A stretch of DNA of 64,000 bases from Trachythela sp. YZ-2020. Taxonomy: Eukaryota; Cnidaria; Anthozoa; Malacalcyonacea; Clavulariidae. Positions 45,206 to 55,804 of the stretch are shown in pieces (position 1 is the first letter of the stretch; each line of letters begins with the position of its first letter). The stretch spans positions 1 through 64,000 of the forward strand of contig JADLSH010000079.1 of the NCBI GenBank assembly GCA_016169945.1. Reading direction: 5' to 3'. Both the position numbers and the translations under genes were made by a program. The notes below the pieces were generated by a model. That model saw only the letters and a program-made list of their open reading frames with translations. It had not been told where the DNA came from and did no database searches.

Positions 45206-47249
45206 CTATGGAAAAAATATTGTGAGTGTCAATGTAGATATTGGTGTAAAACACAACTACTCAACTAGAATACAATTACACATCCAACATAGAATATGAA
45301 GTATGAGGTCAGAGTACTTGCACAACATTAAATGTCCCGCAGTAAATAGCAATTGCCAAACATCAAATGTCCTGCAGAAAGCAAGCTAGATTATATACTT
45401 TGTCTCAGTGGTGAAGCTAGACATTAGCAACTAGCCATGCTATGCAAATATATTTTTTAAATTATTGAAACCTTTATTTGAGTTATAATAAGGAGAGTGG
45501 GATACTCAGCAGTTGACTGTTGTGTAAAACTACCTAAAGACTGGGAGACTGCCTGGACATTATGTAGTTCTATAAGCTAGCTCTCTTGGATTAAGCAAAA
45601 CATCTGGCCACAATAGAATCTTAGGAGAATAAAAATTAATACACTATTTTAAAATGCATTGGACATTAATCGGTTAACCTTGAATTATGTCGATTGTGTG
45701 GTGCCAGTGTGGGTAGAGTATAGCAAATACGGCGGTTGACTGTTGTGTAATACTACCTGAAAAATACAATAAGAAGTTCGACATTTCGAGCGAAGGCCCT
45801 TCATCTGGGCTTCTACTAACTTCCAGACGAAGGGCCTTCGCTTGAAACGTTGAATGTCTTATTGTATTTTTGAGGTAGTTTTACATAAGAGCCAACCGCC
45901 ATAACCTTGAATTAGTTAACTACATACTGTATCAAATCTTCTCACCGCATAAAAATACAAAAATTCTAATAATTGTTATTTTTGTAAGTCCCTATTGTGA
46001 CCAGAGGTTTTCTCATCCAAGAGAGATAGCTTATGCCATTACCTGCACATAATGTCTAGGCAGTCTCCTACTCTTCCCTTTGATTACTCAAATTGTCTGG
46101 AGTGAAGCCATGGAATCTGCTCTTACTATTGAAATAAGCATGCATTAAAATAGCCTAAATGCATTTCTGAAGGTTTCAACAATTTGCAAATGCAACTATA
46201 GCACAACCAGTTGCTATGTCTAGCTTCATCACTGAGACAGAGTATATAATAATAAAGTATTTTGCAATAAGCAGTGGCGGTCGAGGCGGCCAGTTGCCCC
46301 CCGAATAATTTCTCAAAGCCTTTGAATGATAGCTGGTTAACTGTGTAACAAAGCTGTAATGATTTTAGAACCACGAAAGCCTTGATAGGCTGTAATTTAA
46401 GTAAATTTGCATGAAATTTAAGTGAAAAAGGTTTTAAGAATGGAGATTTGCAGCAACAAAAGAATGGTTATATGTTGGCAAGCTAAGTTCGCACCCCCAA
46501 TATTTCGCGAAGTGTCCGGCACTGGCAATAAGTTCCATATCCATATCCACATATTGTTTCTGTCTGGTCCCATTAGAATGTGGGAAGGAAGTACTATTCG
46601 ATACTACATAGTGTCGAGTGAGAAATAGATACGTTGTACCACAGCCATTATTGCCCTTAGGAAAGCATGTATCAGTGGCTTCCCCCTGGTATCAACCCCC
46701 GGGGATGCAGGGGGATTGGTCTTTTACCCAGTCAAAACTTAGCAAATTCCCCTGGGTACAAGATACAGGTATTAAATACAACCCCCACCCTCAAGGGCAG
46801 TATCTTTTTTTTTCAATCCTATATCAAGTTACACAGCCAGTTGCAAGTGGTATAAGCTCTCGTTTATTGACTGACTTATCAACACTAAAAACATCAACAC
46901 TAAAAACATCAACAACGACTTGTAGCAGAAGATAGGCAATGTATAATATATATGAATGGCCCTACACCAATCCTATAAATTCATAATAAATTCAATGCGT
47001 CAAAGTCACACTCGGGAGTTTCTAAATCAAAATCTCCTGGGTACTTTCCTGTGGATTTTCGGCTTGAGAACCAAATTTGACTTTCCCCCCACCCCCATGG
47101 GATGCAAACACTTGGCAAATGTCTCTGGGTCCCCAGGGGTCGACCCCAGGGTGAAGCTGCTGATACATGGATAAGTAGGCCATAGTGTTAGTTCTCCCTA
47201 CTCTTGGAACATCTATAGGCATGATATAATTTAACATCTATGAATTACC

Positions 47250-47902
47250 TATGTATATAAGAAATCTGGCTAACTTTAGTATTTTTAAGCAATTAGTTTA
47301 AGACTTATTATTTTAAGGAAGTCATTACAGTCAAATCCAGTGTTCTGTTGCGAGGAACATTGCAATATTGTCACACAATACTGCAATTTTGATTTGGAGA
47401 TTGCTCTGAGCAATTTGCAACTGGTTCGAACAAATTGCAAATTGAAATTCACAAGCAGGTGTGTAAACAAAGCTTCTGATTGGCTTCTAGCAAAAGAAGA
47501 AACCAATCAAATGCTCCGAGCAATTGGATTGGAGCTTCCTTTTTGCTAGTAGCCAATCCGAGGTTTGTTTACAAAACTGGTTGTGAATTTCAATTGCAAT
47601 TTGTTCACACCGGTTGCAAATTGCTCAGAGCAATCTCCAAATCAAAATTGCAATATTGCGTGACAATATTGCAGTGTTCCTCGCAACAGAACACTGGATT
47701 TGACTGTAATGTAAATACTTCATGTAACATATAATCTATATAATCTCGTTTACTTTTAGTTAGTTTATATACCTATATAACCATTCAGCATAGAACAATT
47801 TTAGTGTAATTATGTTTGTGATGCGCATTTGATCATATACTATAGCACGTTAATTTGCGCAATATAAATATTAAATATTATTATTATTATGATTAACTTT
47901 TG
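47250..47902. mobile_element. Insertion in X' ending in ATT repeat, probable LINE 3' end, with nested MITE
   Basis: X is continuous at this point (near 38045), so this 650-bp block is new in X'. Its right part ends AAATATTATTATTATTATGA after GCACGTTAATTTGCGCAA, as LINE 3' ends do. No coding remnant is seen. Confidence 0.55.
47328..47706. mobile_element. MITE with CAGTCAAATCCAGTG ends and TA duplication
   Basis: 379 bp; left CAGTCAAATCCAGTGTTCTG, right the complement, TA on both sides. The inverted arms run about 130 bp. A TA duplication and CAGT ends suit the Tc1/mariner-pogo group. No gene. Confidence 0.75.
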
Positions 47903-47997
47903 AAGCAAGCTATTTTTGTGTAAAAGTATGTTCCTGGTACTACCAAATATCCACTTATCGGCAGCATGAGATCATCGTGGATTTACATTGACTGGTG

Positions 47998-48260
47998 TAT
48001 GGTGTCCGACGAGAGACGTCGTGTTTTCATAGTTTTTTTTATTTAGTTATTGTTTTATTTTTTATTTTTATAAAAATAGTTTTGATTTTAATTCATTTTA
48101 ATTGCTTTGTCTTTTATTTTCGAATTTTTTCATTTCATTTTAACTTTAAATTTTGAAATTAAAAATGTCGTATGTTCGAGAAGAGACATCTGTGTTGTCA
48201 GTAACGCTGACAAACATAATTCGCGGTCACCTCAAATTTCCCGCCAAATAAACAAATATG
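47998..48260. repeat. Left terminal inverted repeat of the IS3EU-like element
   Basis: Paired with 51336-51585. It contains a long A/T stretch, a small upstream ATG frame (MSYVREETSVL, 48164-), and ends at CAAATATGGC, the start codon of the transposase. The right repeat ends at the identical CAAATATGGC, the start codon of the kinase gene. Promoter and leader are thus the same for both genes. Confidence 0.85.
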
Positions 48261-49478
48261 GCGGCTGGTACTGAATGGAAGAATGATTTAGATCTTAAAA
48301 AACAGCTGGAAAGTCTAGTGAAGAGAGGCTATGAACGAAGTGAAATTCTCCATGTGATGAAGAAGGATTTTCCCCAGTATACGTGGGGCTGTATAAAAAC
48401 TTTAGACCGTCGCTTGCGCCACTTTGATGTCAGGTATATCAAATACGATACATCTGTAGAAGATGTAAGGAATGCTGTGAAAGAAGAGATGGAAGGTCCT
48501 CGAGGACTTCTAGGTGTTCGGGCTATGACAAAGAAATTACGCGTAGTGCATAGCATCCAAGTTCCTCGAGATGTAGTGAATGCAGCTATGTACGACCTCG
48601 ACCCAGATGCCTTGGAAGAAAGGCAACCGTGCAACAAAGGTAAAAGAAAGAGAGGACAGTTTGTCACACTTGGGGTTAACTGGACATGGAGTCTAGATGG
48701 TCATGATAAGCTTATGGGATTTCAAAACTGGACTTTTCCTCTCGCTGTATATGGCTGTTATGATACAGCTTCAAGGAAAGTGATTTTTCTCAAGGTGTGG
48801 ACATCTAACTCCAATCCAGTGCTAGGTGGCAGATGGTACTTTGACCATCTTTATGAAACAAAGAAAATACCTTCCATTATTCGTCTTGACAGGGGTACCG
48901 AAACTGGTGTATTAGCAAGTATTCAGGCCTTTTTGAGGAGAAACGATGGGGATATGCCACCTGAAGACACAGTACAATATGGAACATCTACAACCAACAG
49001 AATTGAAAGATGGTGGAGAGAGCTCCATGAACGACTTGAAGCATTTTTTAAATCCCAACTCCTTAATTTGTTGGATCTTGGACTATATGATCGTGAAGAT
49101 GAAAATGACCGAAATATGCTGGCATATGTGTACATCCCATTAATTCAAAGAGAGATGGACACATTTGCAGATCTGTGGAATAGCTCAAGGTCTAGATTGC
49201 AGAAGAATACACTGATGCCAGGTGGAATTCCTGATTTCATTTACTCCAATCCTGAAGCATATGGATTGGTAGACAAGGGCTGGGAAATATCATCAGATGA
49301 GCTGGAGAAGGTTGCTAGAGTTTCTGGTGTTTTGAATGCAGAAAATGATTACCTCCCCGAGGACTTCAGGAGAAAATGTAGTCAGATTTTACCTACCCCA
49401 GAGGACATTTTGCCAAAAGACGCTGCTGGATCATACCGATCATTGAGAAGAGGGATGCAAAGGTACTTTATCGAATAA
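48258..49478 (+). CDS. IS3-like DDE transposase (406 aa)
   Basis: Intact from ATG to stop. N-terminal helix-turn-helix region (residues 15-55, LVKRGYERSEILHVMKKDFP), a second helical domain with GLLGVRAMTKKLR (80-95), as in IS3-family HTH_21 segments, and an integrase-type catalytic core. Catalytic candidates: Asp147 (WSLDGHDK), Asp211 (IIRLDRGTETG) and Glu250 (TTNRIERWWRELHERLE), a DD38E arrangement. It would cut and join element ends at 6-bp staggered sites. The start codon is the last part of the terminal repeat. All three acidic residues are kept, so this copy could be active. The poly(A)-like AATAAAG at 49667 follows. Confidence 0.88.
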   Translation: MAAGTEWKNDLDLKKQLESLVKRGYERSEILHVMKKDFPQYTWGCIKTLDRRLRHFDVRYIKYDTSVEDVRNAVKEEMEGPRGLLGVRAMTKKLRVVHSIQVPRDVVNAAMYDLDPDALEERQPCNKGKRKRGQFVTLGVNWTWSLDGHDKLMGFQNWTFPLAVYGCYDTASRKVIFLKVWTSNSNPVLGGRWYFDHLYETKKIPSIIRLDRGTETGVLASIQAFLRRNDGDMPPEDTVQYGTSTTNRIERWWRELHERLEAFFKSQLLNLLDLGLYDREDENDRNMLAYVYIPLIQREMDTFADLWNSSRSRLQKNTLMPGGIPDFIYSNPEAYGLVDKGWEISSDELEKVARVSGVLNAENDYLPEDFRRKCSQILPTPEDILPKDAAGSYRSLRRGMQRYFIE

Positions 49479-49479
49479 T

Positions 49480-50397
49480 GTTGAGTTCAGCAGTGTAATA
49501 TTACAGGAGTTACTGTACAGGATATTTGAATTGTTGCCCTTTTTGATATTGTTACCTGTTTTGTTTTTATATTATGATAACCAATAACTTTCTATGTTGA
49601 AGCCATGCATAATATATGTAATATATTATGAGTGCCACATCTTGTGGTACAAAACTAAATAGTAATAAAGATGCTTAATATATATACCTACCTGTACATA
49701 ATTATACATGGCTTTAATTAACATATGTATCAGTGGAGTTGAGGGACTGGTCATTAAATATGGAGGACAAGAGGGGAGGATAAATTAAAATGTTTAATGA
49801 CAACTCCCTAAATGTAGATGTGGAATATATTTTCCACAATATTATAGAATTGGATGGGTTGTGCAAGGTATTTAGAATTCAACAACTAAGCAGCACAGTG
49901 TAGGCTGGGTCAATCATCAGAAACAAACTGTAGGCATGTCTTCTGCCTTGAAAACATGAAGAAGTTTCTTAATGGTTGGAGCTAACCCTTTGTCACAGAG
50001 TAAATGGGATGAAAAATTACCTACTCTAGTCTCTGAAAAAGGGTCTTAGATTGCCATGTTGACCATTCTTCTTCAAATTACCAAATAAATGCCTGAAACA
50101 TTTTATCAGTTTGTCTGATAATTAGGGGACAAATGAAAATATGAAAGGGAAGCTTGCACAAACATTTGAAGACTTGCTGGACATGTAGCTGTACTTTATC
50201 ATAAGTTAACACATATTAAACCAATAGTAGAACACAAGGTATTTTTATTGGTGTTCATGAACAATAACATAATTTTGTGTGATAACCTATGTAACATCAT
50301 AATTTCAACATGTAACCTAAATATTTATTAACAGGTTTAAGTTTCTAACTCTAAGTGTTCAAAAATTTGTAAACACTTTTGCTTTAAAGTCTTACAA
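49480..50397. other. Non-coding interior between the convergent genes
   Basis: 3' flanks of transposase and kinase relic. AGTAATAAAGATG near 49663 may end the transposase transcript. Nothing else is visible. Confidence 0.55.
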
Positions 50398-51338
50398 TCA
50401 TGAAACATAATATGGTTCATCCTCTTTTAGACCTAACTTTTTACAGTAAAAGTTGCATGTGTGTTTCTCAAAGAAACCATCTATTGCTTTTATGGACAAA
50501 TTGCCAATACAAAAATTAATACTGGACCTTCCCCCTTCAGTATTTATAAGAAGTGTACTAGCAATCTCAGGATCATACAATTTGTAACCAGTACCTTGAA
50601 TGTCGACAAGCAAAAATTCTCCTTTACTCATCTGATAGGAGAAGTGCACAAGGGCTTCAGCTTTCTGTGTTGTAGCATCCTCTTTTTTGGCAGTGACATT
50701 GCCATTATTATTAACATACTTGATAAATTTACCCTCTATATATTTTTCAATGGTAACAAAACTTTCATGGTAACAAAACTTTCAACGCTGTAGCAGAGCT
50801 GCCACTGCTGGAACCTTGAAGCTTTATTTTCTTTGGCTTTGGACCGACTTGTTTTTCTGATAAAGAGCGGTGTAAACTAGTTGACATAAATGAACTTTTC
50901 TCTTCTCCTGCACTATTTTCATCTGAATCACCATTTACCCCCGAATGTAAATCTACCTTGTAGATAAATCTGACAAATATCGTACCGTTCAAATTTTTCA
51001 CTTCTTCAAGACTTTCCAGAGAGGGTCCTCTTTCTGATTCCAGAAGATCGCAGTGAAATCCACCCATTTTAAAACCAGTGACACAAGCGCGCCGTACAAT
51101 GTCAATCGACGGTGGTTTACTCAAATCTTCTTCTGGGATGTCAACTCTTTTTAATGGACCCATCCTAGCATATTTCTGCGTTGAACCTTTAACCTGTGCG
51201 GCCAGACGCTGAATTGTAAGTCGTGCGGGTAACAGCCTATCTTTGTTCTTGTTCACTTTGTTTTTTTTCTGTCTTTCTTTGTCTTTTCAAAGCCATTTGA
51301 GCTTGGTACTTCTTGAACTCTTTTACTTCGTCTGCCAT
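50398..51338 (-). pseudogene. Alpha-kinase gene carried by the IS3EU-like element, broken
   Basis: ATG at 51338 (MADEVKEFKKYQAQMALKRQ). An A8 run near 51270 shifts the frame; with one A less it would continue in the 51256-50765 frame. A second break is a 17-bp tandem duplication (ATGGTAACAAAACTTTC twice) near 50750-50785. The frame after it is the C-terminal half of an alpha-kinase: FVTIEKYIEGKFIKYVNNNG, then LVHFSYQMSKGEF, LLVDIQGTGYKLYDP, and GNLSIKAIDGFF followed by HTCNFYCKKLGL. Zinc-binding His/Cys and the D-x-Q of VDIQG are present. The N-lobe with the ATP-binding Lys is missing. Alpha-kinases (eEF2K, TRPM6/7 type) phosphorylate Ser/Thr. This copy is not functional; a full gene in sister copies is inferred. 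Confidence 0.85.
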
Positions 51339-51585
51339 ATTTGTTTATTTGGCGGGAAATTTGAGGTGCCCGCGAATTATGTTTGTCAGCGTTACACAAC
51401 ACAGATGTCTCTTCTCGAACATACGACATTTTAATTTCAAAATTTAAAGTTAAAATGAAATGAAAAAATTCGAAAATAAAAGACAAAGGAATTAAAATAA
51501 AAACTATTTTTATAAAAATAAAAAATAAAACAATAACTAAATAAAAAAAACAATGAAAACACGATGTCTCTCGTCGGACACCATA
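51336..51585. repeat. Right terminal inverted repeat of the IS3EU-like element
   Basis: Reverse complement of 47998-48260 apart from short indels (one changes the small upstream frame). Ends at the kinase gene's ATG on the minus strand. Confidence 0.85.
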
Positions 51586-52462
51586 CTGGTGCATAAACTT
51601 CTCACAATCAAAATATATCAACCAGGCATTTCAACATTTACATGTAGTTGGACAATAGGCTCAGTGATTTTACATTCTTGGACAGGTTTCGGACATGTGA
51701 AAATATATAAAAGTCATACGAATCTGACCTATTAGTATGGATGAAACATTTCAGCTTACAAAATACAGCAGAATTTAGATACATGACTCTGATCGACAGT
51801 ATACCAGTTAGTGATGACAAGGTCACAAGGATGCAATCTCTTGAACTCAAATAATATATTTAGAATAGGCAATACTTTGTTTTTTCTCCATTTTCACTGC
51901 ATATGTATCAACATAATTATATTAAAATCTTATATGAAATTTGTACCTGATTTTTGAGGACAAGATGGGCTCTGAGTATTTAACTGCCAATCTGTCATAT
52001 ACAGTTGGTAAATATAAACATTGAAAGCCCAAATAAAATTGAAGATTTTCTATAGTAGCATTTGCTGAAGTAATTTTAAATTGGAACTGTATTATTTTCA
52101 GCGTTTTAATTCATATATTGTCGCGGAAAATTCAAATTTTAAACGGGGACAACATGCTTAACATTCACGAACGAAGATTGCAAATATTTTCTAACAAAAT
52201 CGCTCTATTACATATAAAACATAACAATAACCTTACCTGAATATTATTCAGTAGTTGCCGATGTATTGCTTCTGAAAATCCAGTTTATCTTGGGTCAAAA
52301 ATCTAAAATTTCGAGCTCGACTCCCATTAACAGAACAAAAATAAAAAATTTTCAAATATGAAGGTGTGATGACTCTATCCCGAGAACCTTTGCGCGTGTA
52401 GTAAGAAGACTAGGCACCAGTCTGTCAGTCAGCGCGCATTGCTGAATTTATTCATTTTTCGT

Positions 52463-52720
52463 TCATTGGCTTTGATAGAGTGACAAAATTTCAATCACCA
52501 GTAAATGTTTAAGATTTTGTGTTACATATAGAGCTCTTAAATTCGAACTTGAGCATACCGATATAAATTTCCCGATATATTTCAATATTTTCGTAGAAAT
52601 ATTATGGCATACATGTGGATTTCTCAGTATAAGATTATTAACATATATATTAAGGTGGTCCCCTGATTTTTTCCAAAGAGGGACGATTTCCGTCTTCGAT
52701 CCGAAATTTTCTACAACTAT
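52463..52720 (-). CDS. Candidate coding region of X'
   Basis: Minus-strand frame reading ENFGSKTEIVPLWKKSGDHL, NIYVNNLILRNPHVCHNIST and LKYIGKFISVCSSSNLRALY to a stop. The same sequence in X (35935-36057, then 36252-) is split by the 36058 MITE. Coding-like composition, function not recognised. Upstream part of the frame (52735-52846) is MITE-derived. Confidence 0.35.
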   Translation of the reverse strand: MVVENFGSKTEIVPLWKKSGDHLNIYVNNLILRNPHVCHNISTKILKYIGKFISVCSSSNLRALYVTQNLKHLLVIEILSLYQSQ

Positions 52721-52734
52721 TATTTGTATATTTT

Positions 52735-52960
52735 GTACGGCGGTTGACTGTTGTGTAAAACTACCTGAAAAATACAATAAGAACTTCGACGTTTCGAGCA
52801 AAGGCCCTTCGTCTGGAAGTTGGTAGAATGGGTCGGGAAAAAACATGTGCTTTTATAGTGAATAAAAAAGAGATCACGTGATAAAAAATAAACCAATCAG
52901 ATGGATTTAATCAAAACAAACTATAAACAAAATATGGAAATCACATCACAAAATATATTA
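52735..52960. mobile_element. MITE half-copy (GGCGGTTGACTGTT family)
   Basis: CGGTTGACTGTTGTGTAAAA ... TTTCGAGCAAAGGCCCTTCG matches one arm of the 39400 MITE, then diverges into unrelated sequence. It is absent at the matching position in X (near 35900), where ACCCCATTTGCTTCTCC continues. Confidence 0.5.
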
Positions 52961-53509
52961 GCATATAAGGAGAGGCAAATGGGGTCAAAATAGCATTTGT
53001 GTAGTAATTGTGTAGTAATAGTACAGCCTTGTTATTTCTTTTGGTAGTGACCAAGCATCACATTTTTAAAAAGACATTTCCATGTTGAATTTGTCATTTG
53101 AAGAGATTTGTAAACAAACTGCTCTCCTGTTTTGGCAATTTGGCCAAAAACGGCCTCCGTGTTTAAAAATAAAAAATTTACTCAAAATAATTTCGTGGCA
53201 AAAACAGCTCTAAATTCGAAAAGGGGCTATAATACAGCCCATAATGTGACAAGACGGCCCCAGAGTTGTGTCTTGGCTCCTGTCAGAGCCAAAACGACCC
53301 CCTTTCAAATGGGCCGAAAACGGCCCCCTATGGCTAAAACGGCCCCAGAGAGGGCCAAAACGGCCCCTGTTTAGAAGAGCCGAAACGGCCCCTTGGGGCT
53401 AAAATGGCCCAGAGTTGTCTTTTGGCCCCTGTCAGGGCCAAATCGGCCGCTCTTTTAAAGAGCCAAAACGGCCCCCTGGGGCCAAAATGGCCCCAAAACA
53501 ATTACTGTG

Positions 53510-53760
53510 CACATTTTTACTCATATTTGAGTAAATTATAAATTTACTCAAATCTTGAGTATTGTAAAACTTACTCAAACCATGAGTAAATTACATAATA
53601 TATATACTCAAAGTTTGAGTAAGTTTATACGAACTCAATATTTTGATTAAAAGCATATTTTTACTCATGTTTTGAGTGAATGATGAATTTACTCAAATCT
53701 GAGTGAGGCAATAATTTAAGGTTACTCAATTTTCGAGTAAAATGTTTCAGAATCTGTGCT
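53510..53760. repeat. Continuation of the left TTGAGTAA repeats of Y after X'
   Basis: TTACTCAAA/TTTGAGTAA repeats in both orientations follow directly on X'. Together with 43735-43997 they form the left subterminal region of Y. Confidence 0.85.
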
Positions 53761-54134
53761 CATTTTGTTAGTAAATTTCGTGACTGCCGCCGTTTATAGG
53801 CGCTGGAAATATTTTAAACCTTAAAACGTCGACTTTCTGTAATCTACTATCCTGTACTCTGTAGCGCAAAGCAGAATTATATAGAATAGCGCGAAACAGT
53901 GAACAGTTTATTTGCATTAAATTCAATGTTTAAACACCTTAGCGTAAGCGCGCTACTTTTATTTTGTAATCAGCCAACAAACACATTTTGATTTACAAAA
54001 ATTTCATATATTTTAAAGCTACATACAGGTAGCAAATATAAGTAAAATTTACAGTTTACTGCATGTGAGTAATATTTACGACTGTAGCGCAACTTAGCGC
54101 AAGAAAACGAACAGTCTGTTTCCGGCTTGCAGCC

Positions 54135-54250
54135 AAGTCCCGGGTGGGTGCCAAGGAAGTGGATGAAATCTTGCAAATCGTATTGCTTGATAAAATGGAT
54201 AACAAGAAGTTACTTTATGCATTCAGACGTTCAGAATCTTCAAGGACTTG
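54135..54250 (+). CDS. Candidate exon of Y gene 1, unrecognised
   Basis: After an acceptor-like GGCTTGCAG the frame reads AKSRVGAKEVDEILQIVLLD then KMDNKKLLYAFRRSESSRTC, a coding-like, charged segment. It ends within LHW-N, where a donor cannot be fixed. The link to the exon at 57290 is presumed from orientation only. Confidence 0.3.
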
Positions 54251-55804
54251 CGAAGTCTTGCACTGGAATATATCAGTTGTCCTTTATATGAGACTATGTG
54301 TCTATCAAAACGTTTCCGTTGTTATTCATCATGCTGTTGCTTGCGTAATAGGCCATGTCAAAGAAGAAAGCCATATGGCCATTAACCAATCATCGATCGC
54401 GAAATCTTCGCGAACTGCGAAGCGGCATATTCAAATTACATCCTATTTTGTGTTGTCATATCAATTGTCTTGTGTGGTGGGATTCTTCACATTTATCTAG
54501 AGCAAAACTGCCGAATTATCTGTTTTTCCCGGAGTTAAAATAAAGTGGTCAACGTCAGTAATGGAAGACATTTAATCATGACTGACTAAACTTGGCTTTG
54601 GTGACTACTGATACACTTTTAAGGTATGTTCTGAACTAGGCATTTGGCGCATATTTTAGGTCCATAGTATAGAGTCGAAATTGAACTGCGGAAAACGCAT
54701 ACATTTAGACTGCAACACGTAATGTTTAAGATTTATATATATATACAATCTTTTAGCTGAATATATAGCTTAATTATGGTATATTTGTGTGTAAAATGCC
54801 TATTTATAAATCCTACCCTTTACGCGCAATCTATTAAATAGCCTATAAATACTGGCGCGCGCGCGCTGGACAATATTTATGCGTTGTTACATACATGAAT
54901 ATGTCCCTAACGTTTACCATAGAGTAATTGTGTATTAGCAACTAAATTAGTTAAAAGAGACAATTCTACATCTCAAAAATCGATGACTAAAAATCCGTTC
55001 ATACTTAGACAAAGCTCATTAATATAAGCAGGAAATAGCCCGCCTTGTGCTAGGCTTTGACTCTGTTTTGGAAGTCGCCGTTAATAATTTCAATTTAATT
55101 ATGTTGCAAAATCTATGTATCTAAATGACAACTAGAGTGGACATTTACAAGATGTTTCAAAAAATTATACTCTTACTATACTATATATATAATCGCAAAC
55201 ATTTAATTCTGTGTCAGTGATATTTGATCAGTGCATGATGAATTCAGGGACAAAGGTCAACGCGCACTGTAGATACTGCATGTTAAATTCAAAATTGGTA
55301 AAATAGATTTGTCTCCACACAGAAGCAACTATAATTGCAACTGAATGCAAAGAAAAGCCAGCTCTTTAATAGATTGAAATCGAGTCGCGTGTTTTAACGC
55401 ATGCTGCAAGCCTTTGTGCATGTGAGAGAGTGTCGTCTGCCAAGCCTCACAGGGTTCCAGCCAATGTTCTGTAAACAACTATTTTGCCAACTATCCCGAT
55501 TGAATGATGCTACTAAGTACTATAGTGCATATACTGCGCCTAAAACACTGTATTTCACTTTCAAGAATTGTAGATAAAACGGCTAAAAACAATTCGAATC
55601 AGATATCAACCTTTGATTTCTTACTTTTACCTTAGATAATTTGATGGATAAACCCTTTAAGGTGTACTGTAACTGAGAGAGAATTAGAATTCTATCAGTT
55701 ATTATTGGGCAGCAACCACGTTGCCACACAAGGAAACGTTCATGCGATCAGGTCAGTTATACTCTGCCATTTGTGCCAAGCAAGACAGCAGTGTGTGCCA
55801 ATGA

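Larger units (their letters stand above)
47998..51585. mobile_element. IS3EU-like DNA transposon with alpha-kinase gene
   Basis: 3,588 bp, starting TATGGTGTCCGACGAGAGAC and ending with its complement. CTGGTG flanks both ends (47992-47997 and 51586-51591), and X has the undisturbed site ACCAGTCAATG, so the 6-bp duplication is proven by comparison. Terminal repeats are about 250-260 bp. A DDE transposase runs rightward from the left repeat, an alpha-kinase relic leftward from the right repeat, convergent. Six-base duplications, TA-starting ends and an IS3-like transposase are, to my knowledge, the features of the IS3EU superfamily. Confidence 0.85.
43998..53509. mobile_element. Element X' (inverted copy of X, 9.5 kb with insertions)
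   Basis: Starts CACAGTAATTTTTTCGGGGC and ends CCCCAAAACAATTACTGTG, flanked by CA on each side. Order of blocks is the reverse of X: GGCC block B (44010-44270), MITE (45700-45910), candidate exon (45042-45205), a 650-bp insertion (47250-47902), the IS3EU-like element (47998-51585) and GGCC block A (53140-53500). Alignment with X gives empty sites for the insertions on either side. A tandem duplication of about 65 bp lies at 44545-44670 in this copy only. Confidence 0.8.

Noticed and set aside
46422..47237. Several 60-105-codon frames in X' and their mirror frames in X
   Set aside because: They overlap on both strands and frames, and similarity between the copies alone does not show coding function.
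48329..48667. Minus-strand 112-codon frame under the IS3-like transposase
   Set aside because: Antisense shadow; no independent support.
51253..51621. 122-codon minus-strand frame over the right TIR as the start of the kinase gene
   Set aside because: It runs through TIR and flanking X' sequence; the ATG at 51338, mirrored by the transposase ATG, is the better start.
35249..53509. A single host palindrome of 18 kb
   Set aside because: The symmetry is fully explained by two opposite copies of element X, one inside Y; flanking sequences of the two differ (minisatellite versus TTGAGTAA repeats).
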